Positions 23,100-35,139 of a stretch of DNA of 64,000 nt are shown here, one piece after another. Position 1 is the stretch's first letter; every line of letters begins with the position of its first letter. The notes under the pieces are model-generated. The model saw only the letters and a list, made by a program, of their open reading frames with translations, was not told the DNA's origin and did not search any database. The DNA is from Gnetum montanum. Lineage: Eukaryota; Streptophyta; Gnetopsida; Gnetales; Gnetaceae. Where the stretch lies: assembly GCA_015680685.1 (NCBI GenBank), contig MNCI01033354.1:102762-166761 (forward strand). The letters are read 5' to 3'. The position numbers and the translations under genes are program-made.

Positions 23100-23960
23100 T
23101 TCAATCAAATATTAAAGAGAAAATAATCTAGGTCCTCAAGCAAAGTTTTGATAGCTTTGCTTGGTCATATGACCATTTGAGAACTTTTGATCCTAATATT
23201 ATGACACATAAAATTCCTTTTTATGAAGGATTGCAAGATAGTTAAATAGAAGCTACGAAATTTTAATATGATTTTCCAACCAACATTGAAAGTTTAAATT
23301 AAGAAGTTATTAGATGCTAACATAATATATCCAATTAGATACTCATCTTGAATAGCTAATTTAGTACCCGTTAAGAAAAAGAATGGAGACATAAGACTAT
23401 GTGTTTAGAAACTTAAATGAATCTTGAGTTAAAGATGGGTATCCACTCCTAAGGATTGATGAAATGCTAATAAAAGTAGTAGGATGTCAACTATACTTAT
23501 TCCTAGATGGATTTTCAAGTTACAATCAAATAATAGTAGATAAGAAAAATAGATTTTAAATGACATTCATCACAAAACAGGAAACATTTACATACAAAAG
23601 AATGTCCTTTGGCTTATCAAATGTAGGGGCTAAATTTCAATAAGCTATGAATACATCTTTTAAATGTCTCATTGGAAAAATTATTACCATTTATTTAGAT
23701 GATATTTCAATTTATTCAAAGCATGAGTCAAACCATATATTTCACCTACAACAAATATTCAGTAGATTGAAAAATTTTGGTATTTCTTTAAATTCCAAAA
23801 ATTGCATTTTGGAGTAAAATTAGATAGCTTACTTGGGCATATAATTTGTCAAAAAAGGAATAGCTATTGACCAAGCTAGAATAGAAGTTATTTAAGGTAT
23901 AAAACATCCTACAAATAAGAAAGCACTAAGGTGTTTCTTTGGAAAAGTAAACATTGTTAG
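23100..23960 (+). pseudogene. Reverse transcriptase of X1
   Basis: Family motifs in order: an IRLCV-like strand, VGCQLYLFLDGFSSYNQI with the first catalytic Asp, FGLSNVGAKFQ and IYLDDI at about 23691-23708, then FGVKLDSLLGHIIC. The metal-binding YLDD is intact, while stops occur elsewhere. X2 carries the same domain on the minus strand. Confidence 0.8.
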
Positions 23961-24089
23961 AAAATTCATATCGAGATTTATAGAAATAATAAAAACTCTT
24001 TCACAAATGTTAAAAAAGGATGTTGAAGTATGAAAGACCAAAGAATCACTTAATGCTTTAGACCAAATCAATAGAGCCATTTTAGATGC

Positions 24090-24420
24090 ACCATATTTAG
24101 TGAAATGAAAATTAAAAGAAGATTTCTAGTTAGCTACAATATTAACAAAAAAAGATAAAACAAAAGAAAATCCAATTGAATCTTCTAGTTACCAATTGAA
24201 AGAAGATGAAAAAAATTACTTTGAGCTAGAAAAACAAGCATTTGCTATGATTAAACCTTTGGGATATTTTAAGTATTATTTACAAAATAGTGTGATTCAT
24301 ATTATGACTATAGAACCAACTCTAAGACAATTTCTATTACAAAATGAAATTGAACTTAAAATGCCTAATTGGATAATCAAACTTCAAATATTTAGATTTA
24401 CTCTAGAAACCTATTGAACA
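24090..24420 (+). pseudogene. RT-linked RNase H of X1
   Basis: Open frame 24196-24417 reads NYFELEKQAFAMIKPLGYFKYYLQNSV then HIMTIEPTLRQFL, the usual RNase H segment of Ty3/gypsy pol. The usual TDH aspartate appears as MTIEP. Confidence 0.65.
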
Positions 24421-24639
24421 GTTAAGAATATGGGATTAGTCAGAATGATGGTAATAGAATCTAGACAAGATGTATTAGATTCTCCTAAAATTGCAAATTG
24501 ATACATTGACATTGTAAAGTTTCTTACTAGCCAAAAATTTTCCAAGAATCTATGAAAAATTAAAGAAAGAGCTTTTATAATGGAAACCAAGAAGTTCATT
24601 TTTACTTAGGCAAATTTATATAGAGGAGATTTCAAAGGC

Positions 24640-25350
24640 ATATTGCTAGAATATGCATCTAACCAAAAAAGTGAAGAAATTCTAAAGCAATTTCATAATA
24701 TTCAGGGCTTATATCATGAGTCTCATAGAACTACTATGCAACATATATTGAGATATGAATTCTATTGTCCCAATATGTACAAAGATCTTCAAGATAAAAT
24801 CTTAACTTGCCATAAGTGTCAAATTCATGGGCCAAAGCTAAAAATGGCTAATGCTTCACTAAAACCAGTAATAATAGATAGATCTTTTTAGAGGTAGGGA
24901 TTACATTTTATAGGAGCTATTACTCCATCTAAAGTAGGGCATAGATTTATTTTAATAGCTACAAACTATTTTACTACTTGTATAGAAGCTAAAGTGTTAA
25001 AAATAAGCACATTGTATGATTTGATTAAGTTTTTGGAGCAATATATTATAAATGAGTTTGGGATGCCTAAGTCTTTGGTTATTGATAATGGCATGGCTTT
25101 TCAATTAGTTGAGTTTTTGAGATGGACTTTAGAAAACTCACTTTTGCTCTATTCATCCTTGAATTATTATCCACAAGAAAACTACCTATCAAAGTCCATG
25201 AATAAGAAGCTAATTTCTTATATTAAGCATTCCATGGATAACAACATAGGAAAATGGCATGAGCTTTTACAAGGAGTCCTTTGGGCTAGTAGGATTAGAA
25301 TTAACAAATCTATAGAGACTATGCTATTTAGTTTGGTTTATGGGATTAAT
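24640..25350 (+). pseudogene. Integrase of X1, N-terminal zinc finger and core
   Basis: The HHCC finger is visible at 24700-24830 (YHESH and CHKC). In the core the first catalytic Asp is His (LHFIG for the usual MDFIG), the second is kept (VIDNG) and the third, Glu, is Lys (LSKSMNKK for a usual AESxNK). The frame breaks at about 25350, after VYGIN, where X2 begins, and resumes at 57549. Confidence 0.8.
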
Positions 25351-25929
25351 TATATGTTATACTAGAATTAAGAAAAATTCTACCAAAAAGAACAACTTTG
25401 GCATAACTTATTTTAAGTGGTTTTTGGTATTTATTACCATCAAAGCATGGATACCTCCAAATAGCTCGTGTTGATTTTTAATGGAATAAATTTGGCTAAG
25501 TGTGACTAATACTAAAAGTACACTCATGAGAAATAGTAAAGTCTTTTCAAAGAGTTATTGTCTTACGTATAACTGGGGATTATCCCTTCTAGCTATCTCT
25601 TAATACAAATAAAGAAAACAAATAGCTCTCCTATAAGCCTAGTATTAAATCTTGCATAACATGCAAATAGCTAATGGACAGTTTGATAGAAAATGTTAAT
25701 CTTGAACTCTAAGCTATCTGCTAGCTAACTTCTTGATGCTTGACCATAAAAGCTTTGCTAATTATTCATAAAGCTTAGAATTGTATAAAGATGACAATAT
25801 TCCTATGCTAAATTGATTAAGAATTAACACTTATATAAGCTATCTCATTCAATTAGAATAACAAGAATAAGCTAAACCTTATCTCACTAAAAAAATAACT
25901 TATTTCAAAACTAGAATTTCATTCATATG

Positions 25930-26799
25930 TGAGAAAACCAATTTTTCTCAAGCATGATATCATACTACGATAGTGCATCTATGATATCGTAGCTCATCCT
26001 ACATCATCATTGATGCGATATCTCAAGATCTATATGGTCCTATAGATATCGACACTTGGTTGTACCAATAACAATAAATTTCATTACACCATTAGCTAGA
26101 CTCTTTTAGTTTGTTATTGTAGTTAGTGATAGAGTGAATGCCTATAGTATGGTATTTAGTAGTTGTATGGTGTCTTTATTTGAGTGGATTGTACTTTGGC
26201 ATGATTCATGTTCAACAATAAAGACAGAGATTTCTTTTCATAATTGTAGAATTTCCTTAGTTATTTTTTTGCTTAGCTTAGTTTTTCTATTTACTTTAGC
26301 TTAGCACTTTACATTTTCAAAGTATTTTTCTTTTCATGCTCATTAGTAAGGTGAAGTGAGTACTAATGGTTTTGAGCATTAAAGTGTAATCATTAGGTAT
26401 ACCAGTAGTTGTTTCATCGCTATTAGTGAACCTACTTGGTAATTCCAGTAATGATTACATGAGCCCAAGATGTGACCCACAAGCTAAGACTAGATGCTTA
26501 TTACCATAGGCTAGAGTAGATTTACATTCTAGTCATTACCTAGACTTGATTTTAATCTCACGTTTGTTATGTTTACAACTAGGAGTATTATGAGCCCAAT
26601 AACATCAATATATCATATTCCTCACTAAGAGTTAAGCCATATACTTGAACTTTACTAACTCAAAGTGGGAAGATAATGATCATTAAACTACTATAAACTC
26701 CTAGCATACTTGCATTGTCTATCCACAGATTATGATTTGGTCACGTGCATGCACTTGTGATTTGTATGGTGGAGTGTTGGGATACCCTACCACTCATCA
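25930..26799 (+). repeat. Solo LTR C of the A/B group
   Basis: Begins TGAGAAAA and ends CTCATCA, with perfect ATATG target duplications at 25925-25929 and 26800-26804. The last 120 bases match the ends of the A and B LTRs. The U3 start (25950-26050) holds six GATATC-like hexamers. The other X2 LTR shows the empty site with one ATATG at 52134-52138. About 870 bp. Confidence 0.9.
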
Positions 26800-26959
26800 A
26801 TATGTAGCTATATAATATTTAAGCTAGAAAAAATAGGAGAAAATCATTCAAAATGAATTGCTAGCTAGGAAATGGAAGCTAAAAGGGATAGATAAAGCTT
26901 GGTTAAATTTTCATCATAACAAATAGTCTTTAAAATATTTTTCTCCTAAAAATTCCTCC

Positions 26960-29634
26960 TCCCCATATTCTCAAATCCACTTTGAACTTTTTATAATAGC
27001 TTTAGGTAGTTGCATCAGTGACAAAATTTAAGGTTGTAATCTCCTCACAATTTCTTCATATAATTATAGCCAATTAGATAACTATTCAACTTTCTAACAA
27101 ATCTTCTCTATTTATTGAACTTGGAGTCCTTATATCACTAGTTGTTAGGACAACATTCCATGATTTATAAGAGCCTTAATAGCTTGATACATTAAATCTA
27201 GCTCAATGTTGTTAGGATTTTTAATGTCTTTCTCAACACTACTTCCCTCCAAGCCCAATTTTTTTATTGAGTTTTCTATTTCAACCATAGAAACCCCTGC
27301 ACTGAAACAAGATTTTTCAAACTCTAAATTCTTTCTGTTAGTTTAATGCATGATCCTTGTAACTTACATCATCATTGAATCAATAAACCCTTATTTATAC
27401 TAGGGTAGCTATTGTCTTTTAGCTCTAGCCAAATTGTATAACTCTTGAGTTTTTCTCTTCATCTAATCAAATATAGTTTTTTTTCTTCCATCTTTAAAAT
27501 ATCTTCTTTTATTTACCTCATCCAGTCTTTATTATAGTTCAAAACATAATGACTTCTTTAAAGTTTGGTAAAGTAAGATGAGAGTCATTTAAAGTTTTTT
27601 CTTTCCTTGCTTATTCAAGCTTTGGATTCATAGCTATTAACTTTTCTTCAAGCCATATATTTGCATGTTTCTTATTCTTGAATAGTAATTATTTGATGAT
27701 TATTATTACTTTGAGCTTCTCATTTTCTTCTTATAATTCTTTAACTTCATCTTGTAATCTTGATACCTCTTATTCTTTCTATAAGAGGAATTCTTGAGCT
27801 TGGTTATCTAGTTGTTAGTTATTTATTCCATGTCTTTGATCAATGTGACTATAGTTTTTGACATGTCTTTATGTCACATTGCAAGCTTTTATTTCTTGAT
27901 CAGTGGATCATCTTCCTTATACTAAAAGATTACACTAGCTTCTGTCTCTAGTTTAGTTGGATCTTTTAACTTAGTATAATTTAGTCTTCTTTTTATCTAA
28001 TATTCAAAGCTAGTACCATTCCTTTCATCAAACATCTAAATGGGAAAGTGAGGGATGATGATGAGCTTTCCTCTTCTTTATGCTACTAATGTTAAAGCTC
28101 TAGTAGCTATTGTTGTTGCTATTTCTTTAGCTTCTACTACTCTTACTGTTGTTGTTGCTATTGTTCAAGGTTAATTAGCCTTTATTATTCCAATAGTTTA
28201 TATTCTTTCTTTTCCATTTCTTGGATAATTATGGCTTTCCTTATATCTCTTATCTTGGCATATTTTGCTCCATTAAGGGAAAACCTTTCATCAGGCATAG
28301 CATTCTTTGGTGCTAACAGGTCCCACAAAAAGTAGTTCTCTTTCATGATAGTTAGGTGCTATTCTAAGAAATCTCTATTCAAAGGATGTTCATTATTTTC
28401 CATACATCTAAATACCTCAATTACTAGGGCATCACAAATAGAAGCTAGCAACTTTAATGATAGGTTCCTTTTCAAGTGCACTAGAGCTTCCAATTTGGCT
28501 TGGTTAATCTCTTTGTCAGAAGATTTAAGGTAGAATATATTGGTATCATTGAACTAATGAACCTTTCTAGTCTTTTTAGTGGATTATATCTACTTTTGAG
28601 CTATAGAAAGACCACATTACTCTCTATATATTCTGGCCATGGCTCTCAAATGACTTGAATTAATGAACTTCTAGAAGTCAAATTTGAGAAGAAAAATTTA
28701 TTTCTACTTATAGTTATGCCTTAAAGGGCTCTTCCACATTTGTTACTTAACCTCCAATGCAACCAAAGATGAAGCAATGAATCTAGGTAGCTTAAAAGCT
28801 TTCCCTTCAAATCCTAGTATTAGGATCTATGTATACTGAGCATGAAGAAAAAAAGCTCCATGACACTTATCTTATTGATGACCTACTTAACAATGCTTAG
28901 CAGAAAAATTTTCAAAAAAAAATATTAAATGTGGGTATATACAATTTGTTAGAAACTCTAAGGCTTGCATGTTGATGATGCTCCTTTGGTAGATAATAAA
29001 AAAAAGGTCATAGTAGGATACCTCTAGGTAAGCTCTTCTATGTGATGCATAGCCTAATAAAAATGAGCTAAGGCTTAGCTATACTCCTTTCTTATTAATC
29101 TCAAATAGGCTTTGCTATAGTGCATCATTCATATATTATATAGAAAAATATATTTTATTTTCTAACTTTACCCAAACCTAGACATGATAATCAGAAACAA
29201 CATTTATTTTGTAGCTAGAACAAAAATTTAAGTAAAATTGAAGATCCTATGGGAAAACTTGAGCTTTGAAGCTTTGGGGATGGCATTCCTATATCTCTAG
29301 GCTTTTGCTAAGTTAGCTAGAGGTAGCTTGATGTTTCTTCCTAACTCAGGGTGACTCCAAAATTTTCTACTTAGTAACTTCTCATTATACTTGCAAGTCT
29401 CAATTTCTATAATATTTGGCTCTCTCATCCCATAGATCTTATAAGTCTTCTTAACTCTAATATCAATAAAGATCTTGATGTTTCCTTTGAACCATAGCCT
29501 ATCTTTTTCATAAATCACTTTAGCTATTAAATAATTTGGAACATCCTTGCTAAGGTTTCCTATAGGCATGAAACTAAACTTTTTGACTCCTAGTTTGTCA
29601 TAAATTTCTCCCTATTTTTCCATAAATTCTATAG
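26960..29634 (-). pseudogene. LTR-encoded ORF in the X2 3' LTR
   Basis: Minus-strand frames run from 29634 to the stop at 27028; the start is on the far side of B (38594 to about 38900). The N-terminal part is open at 29569-29297 (FMPIGNLSKDVPNYLI, IYEKDRLWFKG). A middle segment contains HLRAMAR-like residues. The C-terminal third is Lys/Glu-rich coiled coil, then the KALINHGM end shared with X1. Full length would be roughly 900-1000 codons. No family recognised. Confidence 0.55.
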
Positions 29635-29639
29635 AACAT

Positions 29640-30512
29640 TGATGAGCGTCGAGGTAGCCCTATTCTCAACCATATGAATCACAAGTGTTCACACATGATC
29701 TGGTCGAATTCCATGAAGGGGACTAGTTGTGGCATCTAGATCATTATGCTTTGATTGTAGTTCTCTATCTTCCCACTTGGACTAGTGGTAGCTTTGTCAT
29801 GTATGGTTTAGTCCAAAGTGAGATGTATGATGTTTCCTAATTCTCTGCTACTCTTGATGACAAAAAGAGATAAATTGATTAACTAATGAATAATGAGAAA
29901 CAAATTCTAAGTTAGCCTATGGTGATGGTATCCACTCTTAATCATCCATACACATCTTGGACTTTGTGGAACTACTTCTAGGGATTACCAAGTGTATGTC
30001 ATTGGTTGTGCCAAATGATACACCTCTAGGCAACCAAGTATTTAAACTTAAATGCTCATGATTAAGGCATACACATTTTGCTTAACAAAAGGAAGAGTAA
30101 ATAACAATAAATGGAAATTTTTAACTAAAGAAAGCATTAAATAATTAAAACAACAATATTAATCTAAGTGCATGTTGCAATGATGGAAGTAATCTTGATC
30201 TTTATTGCTATTCATGTACCATGTCCAAGTATGTCACACTCGAACAAAGGTGTCATATGATTACAAACATCACACTGTGGGCATGAACTAGGAATAATAG
30301 ACTTTAAAGAAAAAAACCTAAAAACTAACTATCTTCTAAGATAAGCTAAAACTATCTCATCCGGAAGCCCAAGTGTAGTATTTATAAGCAAGGTCCAAAT
30401 GAGACAACATCAGGTATTCGATGTCACTTATTAACCTCGACATCAAGTACATGACATCAAGACTCTGACATCACATATCCAATGTTAGGGCCCATCAAAT
30501 CATAACTCATCA
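29640..30512 (-). repeat. 3' LTR of element B
   Basis: 873 bp. On the minus strand it starts with hexamers GACATC/GATGTC at 30420-30472, then a TATA box (complement of TTTATAAGC, 30381-30389). It pairs with 37717-38588; the U3 parts differ mainly by CpG decay in this copy. Confidence 0.92.
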
Positions 30513-30530
30513 TACCCCCACAACTAAATA
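30513..30530 (-). other. Polypurine tract of element B
   Basis: The minus strand reads TTTAGTTGTGGGGGTA before the LTR start, as in A at 4964-4980. Confidence 0.75.
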
Positions 30531-30699
30531 AAAATTCATCCTTGAGTGAAAAAAAATGAGGAATAAGTTATTTACAAAATATTAGCTAAGTATGGGATTA
30601 TTGACTGACTCAAATAAGGGACAAAATAACTGACTCTTCACATGCCATAGTGGTGTAGTACAAAAATGGGACACATTATTACAAAACAAGACTAGAAAG

Positions 30700-33438
30700 C
30701 TCATGTAATTCTTGAAGGTGATGGCTCTTCCATTGGTCACTTCCCTTTGTCATCAGGCCATTGAAATTTTTAATGGTTGAGCAAGGCCTACAATTTTTCC
30801 TCCTCCATCCTTGGCTCATGCATCATCCAAGCTACTATGCTAATGTGTGCTGGTTTTGGTACATCCCAAGAACATGGTAATTGCGGAAACATTTGATTTG
30901 CCTTGATGTACCATGCTACGAACTATCGTTGTTCCTCCTCAAAGGCCCTAGATTTATCCCTTAGCTCATGATAGTCTATCAATCTTCGAGCTAGGTTCGA
31001 GGCTACATCTTTTTGTCCCTAGTATATAACTTTGACCACCTCTAATTCTGAGTTTTCCACTTGTAACTTTTGCAAAGCATCCTTCCAATCCACAAACTCT
31101 TTTTCATAAAGCACATAGATTATCGTCACTTGCTTTTCCAACTTACTTTTGGGATGACCTGTTATTAACATGGCAAGGTTGGCATTTTTGAGGTTAGCCA
31201 ATGACATGTTTTCCTTCAAATCTTCTATCTACAGGTCCTTATTTTTAACATCTACTTGTTGGACCATGATGTAATTGTTGAAAATGGGCTACCATTTAGA
31301 ATTTTGTGCTACCAAGGAGCTAATGTGGGCCTTGGCCATCTTGATTTCCTTCTCATTAATTTCCTTATACATGCCAACCTAGTTATGAAAGTGTTCTTTT
31401 AACTTCTCATGTTTCTTGGCCTTATTTTGCCATGCGCTGATTTTGGTTGCTATCTTCTGGAAAATAGTGCATACCTCCTCCATAGAGAGGGTTCTATTTT
31501 CTTGGGTCAATCTATTCATATCCTAGTTGACCCTCACTAGTTGTTCCCTCAACTTGTGGACACTCTCTTCCAAAATGTTCTTTTGTTGCTTCACTATGGT
31601 CAACTAGGAATTCTCTACAATGAACTACTTATTCTCTTCTTGGGTAGTGGTCAGTGCCTTTTTATATGCATGGGTTTGCTTATCAGCAATAGAGGCATTC
31701 TAGACCACCATCTTCTTTTCTTGCTTTGCAACTACTTTCTCTTTTACTACCTTCGCAAGATCTTCTATCCAAAATTGTTCCAGTTGGTTAGGTATGACAA
31801 ATTTGGCAGGATCTCGTCATTTAGCTCATAGCACAACCAACTCTTCTTGAAATCTTTGCACTTCAACTTCTACATGTTCTACCATAACCTTAGCCATGAC
31901 CAACTTTCCTTTTATAGTGATGAGGTTTGATTATGTTGCAATGACATCGTTGGGGATGTTGAATAGAGTGGTCATCACTTGAACTGTTTGTAGCAAATGA
32001 TCAAGTACATCATCATGTACTACAGGATTCATTAAGGTTCAAGCTAGCATTTGTGCAACCCTAGTTCCTACCAAATCAATCAAAGCCATAATAGGAACAT
32101 TCAATGATTTCTTGATGTGATCAGTGATCACCTTTGCTACACTTGTTGCATCCTTGTGTTGTAGGACCGTGACTATGGCACCTTCTCCTATTTCTATGTA
32201 ACTTGAAAAGATGTAACATTCCTAGAGATCTAGCATGACCATTGGGATCACCCTCCTCCTTACTAAATTAAGATATCTCCTCTTGTTGGATTGGTTGATA
32301 CGGTGGATTGTACAACATCATCCATAACCTACAAGAAATTGGTCTCATCCTTGCTTCCCCAATTGATGATCTCAGCAATTCTTTGTAAATGGCTCATCGA
32401 TGGTCTATAATCTTGCAACTATTGTGATGGAAAAACTTGTGCTTGTGGGTGTTACTCAAGCTCTTGTTGCATTTCAATTCTTGGTTTTATCTCCTTTTTA
32501 GTTTCTTACTCACCAGAATCTTTTCTTAGTGCTATGGTTTTGAGGAGCTCTACAAAGGAGGCATGTTGAGCCTTATGAAGGATATCATTGGTATATCCTA
32601 CGATTCTCATGCATTTGAACAACTTTTTAATTAGATAGGGGAGTGGAAGTGTTGGTCTCCCTAATTTTGTTTCTTCAAACTGTAGTTGAATCTCTATGAA
32701 ATAGTACTAGGGAAGGTTAACTTAAAATTTTTCCATGAAAATGGTGCTTCCCTTGGCCACATAAGTGGAAATGCAATTGAGCCCTTTGGTGAAAAAAAGT
32801 GGTATTCCTTAATCTTGAAGTAAGTTTTCTCTTCTAAGGTCATCTCATGGTATGGTTTATCTTCTTTGTCATATGCCTACTTCAACCATAGTCTCTTCAT
32901 TTTGGAGTTGGATTTGGTGAACAAGTGAGGAACCTTGATCCCTTCATTGGGTAGGTTAAGAGTTGTAGCTATATCTTTGATTGTGTAAGAGACATTCACC
33001 TTGTAGATGTTCATAGTGGTACCTTCATCCTTATTATGCTAGAATTGATAAACTTCTCCTAGGTACCATTCACCATTGTTTGATAGGATCAACCACAATG
33101 AGGATACTTTGAGTTGCATTTGCATTGCTTCTAGAGAAAATTCCATGAATGGACCAAAGTTCATTTTCACAATGACTGAATCCAATGTGGATTTATTCAA
33201 AATGATAACAAGGTAGTCAAGGGGACAACATACGACATTATCCTTGTTTGGAAGCTGGTACTTCTTCTGCCTCACCTTGGGATGATTACCCGGTAGTAGG
33301 GGCCTCTTGATGGATACTAAAATATTGGGCCTCCTATTCAGCATGTTCCATTTGTTCTCCTTGCTAATCATAGCCATCACATGGATGCTTAGCAGCTGTT
33401 TATGAGGGTTCACCCTGAGCATCTCTTTCTAGGATCAT
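30700..33438 (-). pseudogene. ORF2 of element B: plant-transposon-type domain plus coiled coil
   Basis: Starts at the ATG 33438-33436, right after an intron acceptor, and ends near 30700. Open piece 33422-33039 contains FMEFSLEAMQMQLKVSSLW and WYLGEVYQF, matching A. The following residues include LNLPNEG and EEKTYFKIKEYHFF. The C-terminal two-thirds are coiled coil (open piece 31219-31019). About 915 codons, many stops. Plus-strand frame 31541-31831 is its shadow. Confidence 0.7.
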
Positions 33439-33480
33439 CTGTAATCAAGCGAAAACCAAGTGTTACCAAGGTTATGTTTG
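33439..33480 (-). other. Candidate intron 3' end before ORF2 of element B
   Basis: The minus strand reads GCTTGATTACAG directly before ATG. The preceding 30 bases line up with the intron end in A, with GGTAAC in place of the ideal ACTAAC branch site. No good donor remains. Confidence 0.4.
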
Positions 33481-33974
33481 TTATCCTTAATAAATTTTTA
33501 GCTTACTCATAACCTTAGTTCATTAAGTTCATTATGCATCTAATTGTAGGGCCAAGAAAATTTTCAAGAAAAAATACCCCAAAAAGTATCTATCTCTTCC
33601 TATGATCCATCATAACTAGTTCCTTTTTCATTATATGTGGCTTAAAATAATGGTTATAGGCTTCAAGGTTAGAAAAATTGGATGTCTAGCACTATCGTTA
33701 ATGATTTTTCATTATAAGTCCTATGGTTCTTAAGATCCTTACCCTTAGAATACCTTCCAAGTGATAGAAAATTTTAACAAATCAGCATAAAGTTTGCATG
33801 CATGCACCCCCCACGACTAAGTTGAGCACTCCAAGTTCAAATAGATTTGAACAATATAGAAAAGAGAGCTAGATATTGCAAGTAGAAAATGGAGGCACAG
33901 AGCTTTAAGTCATGAGAAAAAATTGCAAAAAATCCCCTAGTAACAATTGAGAGAAATGAAATTCATGTTGCATG

Positions 33975-34075
33975 GGGGTCAACCATATATACTTTTTTCA
34001 AACCCAACATCAGGTACATGATGTCATGTACACAACATCGAGTTGGACTTGATGTTGGGTACACAACATTAAAGT
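33975..34075 (-). promoter_or_regulatory. Internal promoter-like block with GATGTC/ACATCA hexamers, element B
   Basis: On the minus strand, repeated words GATGTT, ACATCA and GACATC (34070-34000) precede TATATATGG (33991-33983). The order matches A, but the hexamers are those of B's own LTR rather than A's GATATC. Confidence 0.6.
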
Positions 34076-34079
34076 CCAA

Positions 34080-35135
34080 AAATTCTAATTTTTATGGGGC
34101 CAAAGGATGTGCAAACTAAAGCTCTAGGTTTGATTAGAAGGTTGAAAGTTAAATTTTATAGTTTGAATAAGTGGAAAAATTAATTAGGGGCATCAAAAGT
34201 AGGATAAGGTGATGTCATCAATGGTAAAACTACAAGAATGAGCAAGAAAAAGAGAGTTGAAAGCTTGATTGTGGGATAGAGTATGTTCATGATAAGGAAA
34301 AAATAAAATATAACAATTAGAGTGCATAGAAGGTGAAAAATGATGTGGTCATGTTAAATAAGTACAAGTCACAAAAGTTACACAAGTGGGTCCTTCCCAA
34401 AGTAGGCTCTAGCCTATGATGCCCTTGTGTAACCATGCCTAAAATTTCTATAGGCACTAGAGAGGTTGAATGCAATGCATACCTATGAAACAAAACACAC
34501 ATGTTAAAACCACCAAATTGAGATAATTACTCCATGTTACATAAGAGCACAAGTTATGAACATTTGAAAAAAGAGGTGAGATGGAGTGAAGGGATTGCAN
34601 TCTTCTATGGGTCCCATTGAAAAGACATGTACCCATGCCTAAAGGTTGGCAGCTTCATAGAACCAAAAAACATATAAAAAAGACCAATAATTGTGCCATA
34701 ATAATGCTCCCCCCTTAGACAAAATTCCAAGTGATGTTACTCCTTGCAACTTTGATAGTCTTATGGTTGTCTATTGATGGGATGAAATAATGCGATGTCA
34801 TTGAATGGTGGTTCGGACTTGGTTTGAATTTTGAAAAAAAGGACACATGATTATCTAACCATTAATAACACACAAGGTTTCATTATGACCATGGTATGAC
34901 ACCTTATGTCCCAATTTTTGCAATCCCTTCNTTCTCAATGTCCAAATAATCAGTCCCTTATGACTTGACAACATAGAGAGAAAAAACTTACCTCAATGGG
35001 CAACATGATCAATATTGAGAGTACATACAAGGAAAATTAAAACAAAAACTAGAAAAAGTAGAAAAACTAGGAAAATGATAAAAAATTGTAAAAAAAAAAG
35101 AAAAAAAGCACTTAAAAATCTTGAAGATTAGAATG
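34080..35135 (-). other. Non-coding spacer of element B
   Basis: Counterpart of 267-1615 in A. It matches in blocks, with no sustained frame and two single N (34600, 34931). I see no gene. Confidence 0.5.
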
Positions 35136-35139
35136 GGGG

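Noticed and set aside
31541-31831. Open plus-strand frame of 96 codons, Leu/Phe-rich
   Set aside because: Antisense of the ORF2 coiled coil in B; such shadows are rich in Leu, Phe and Cys.
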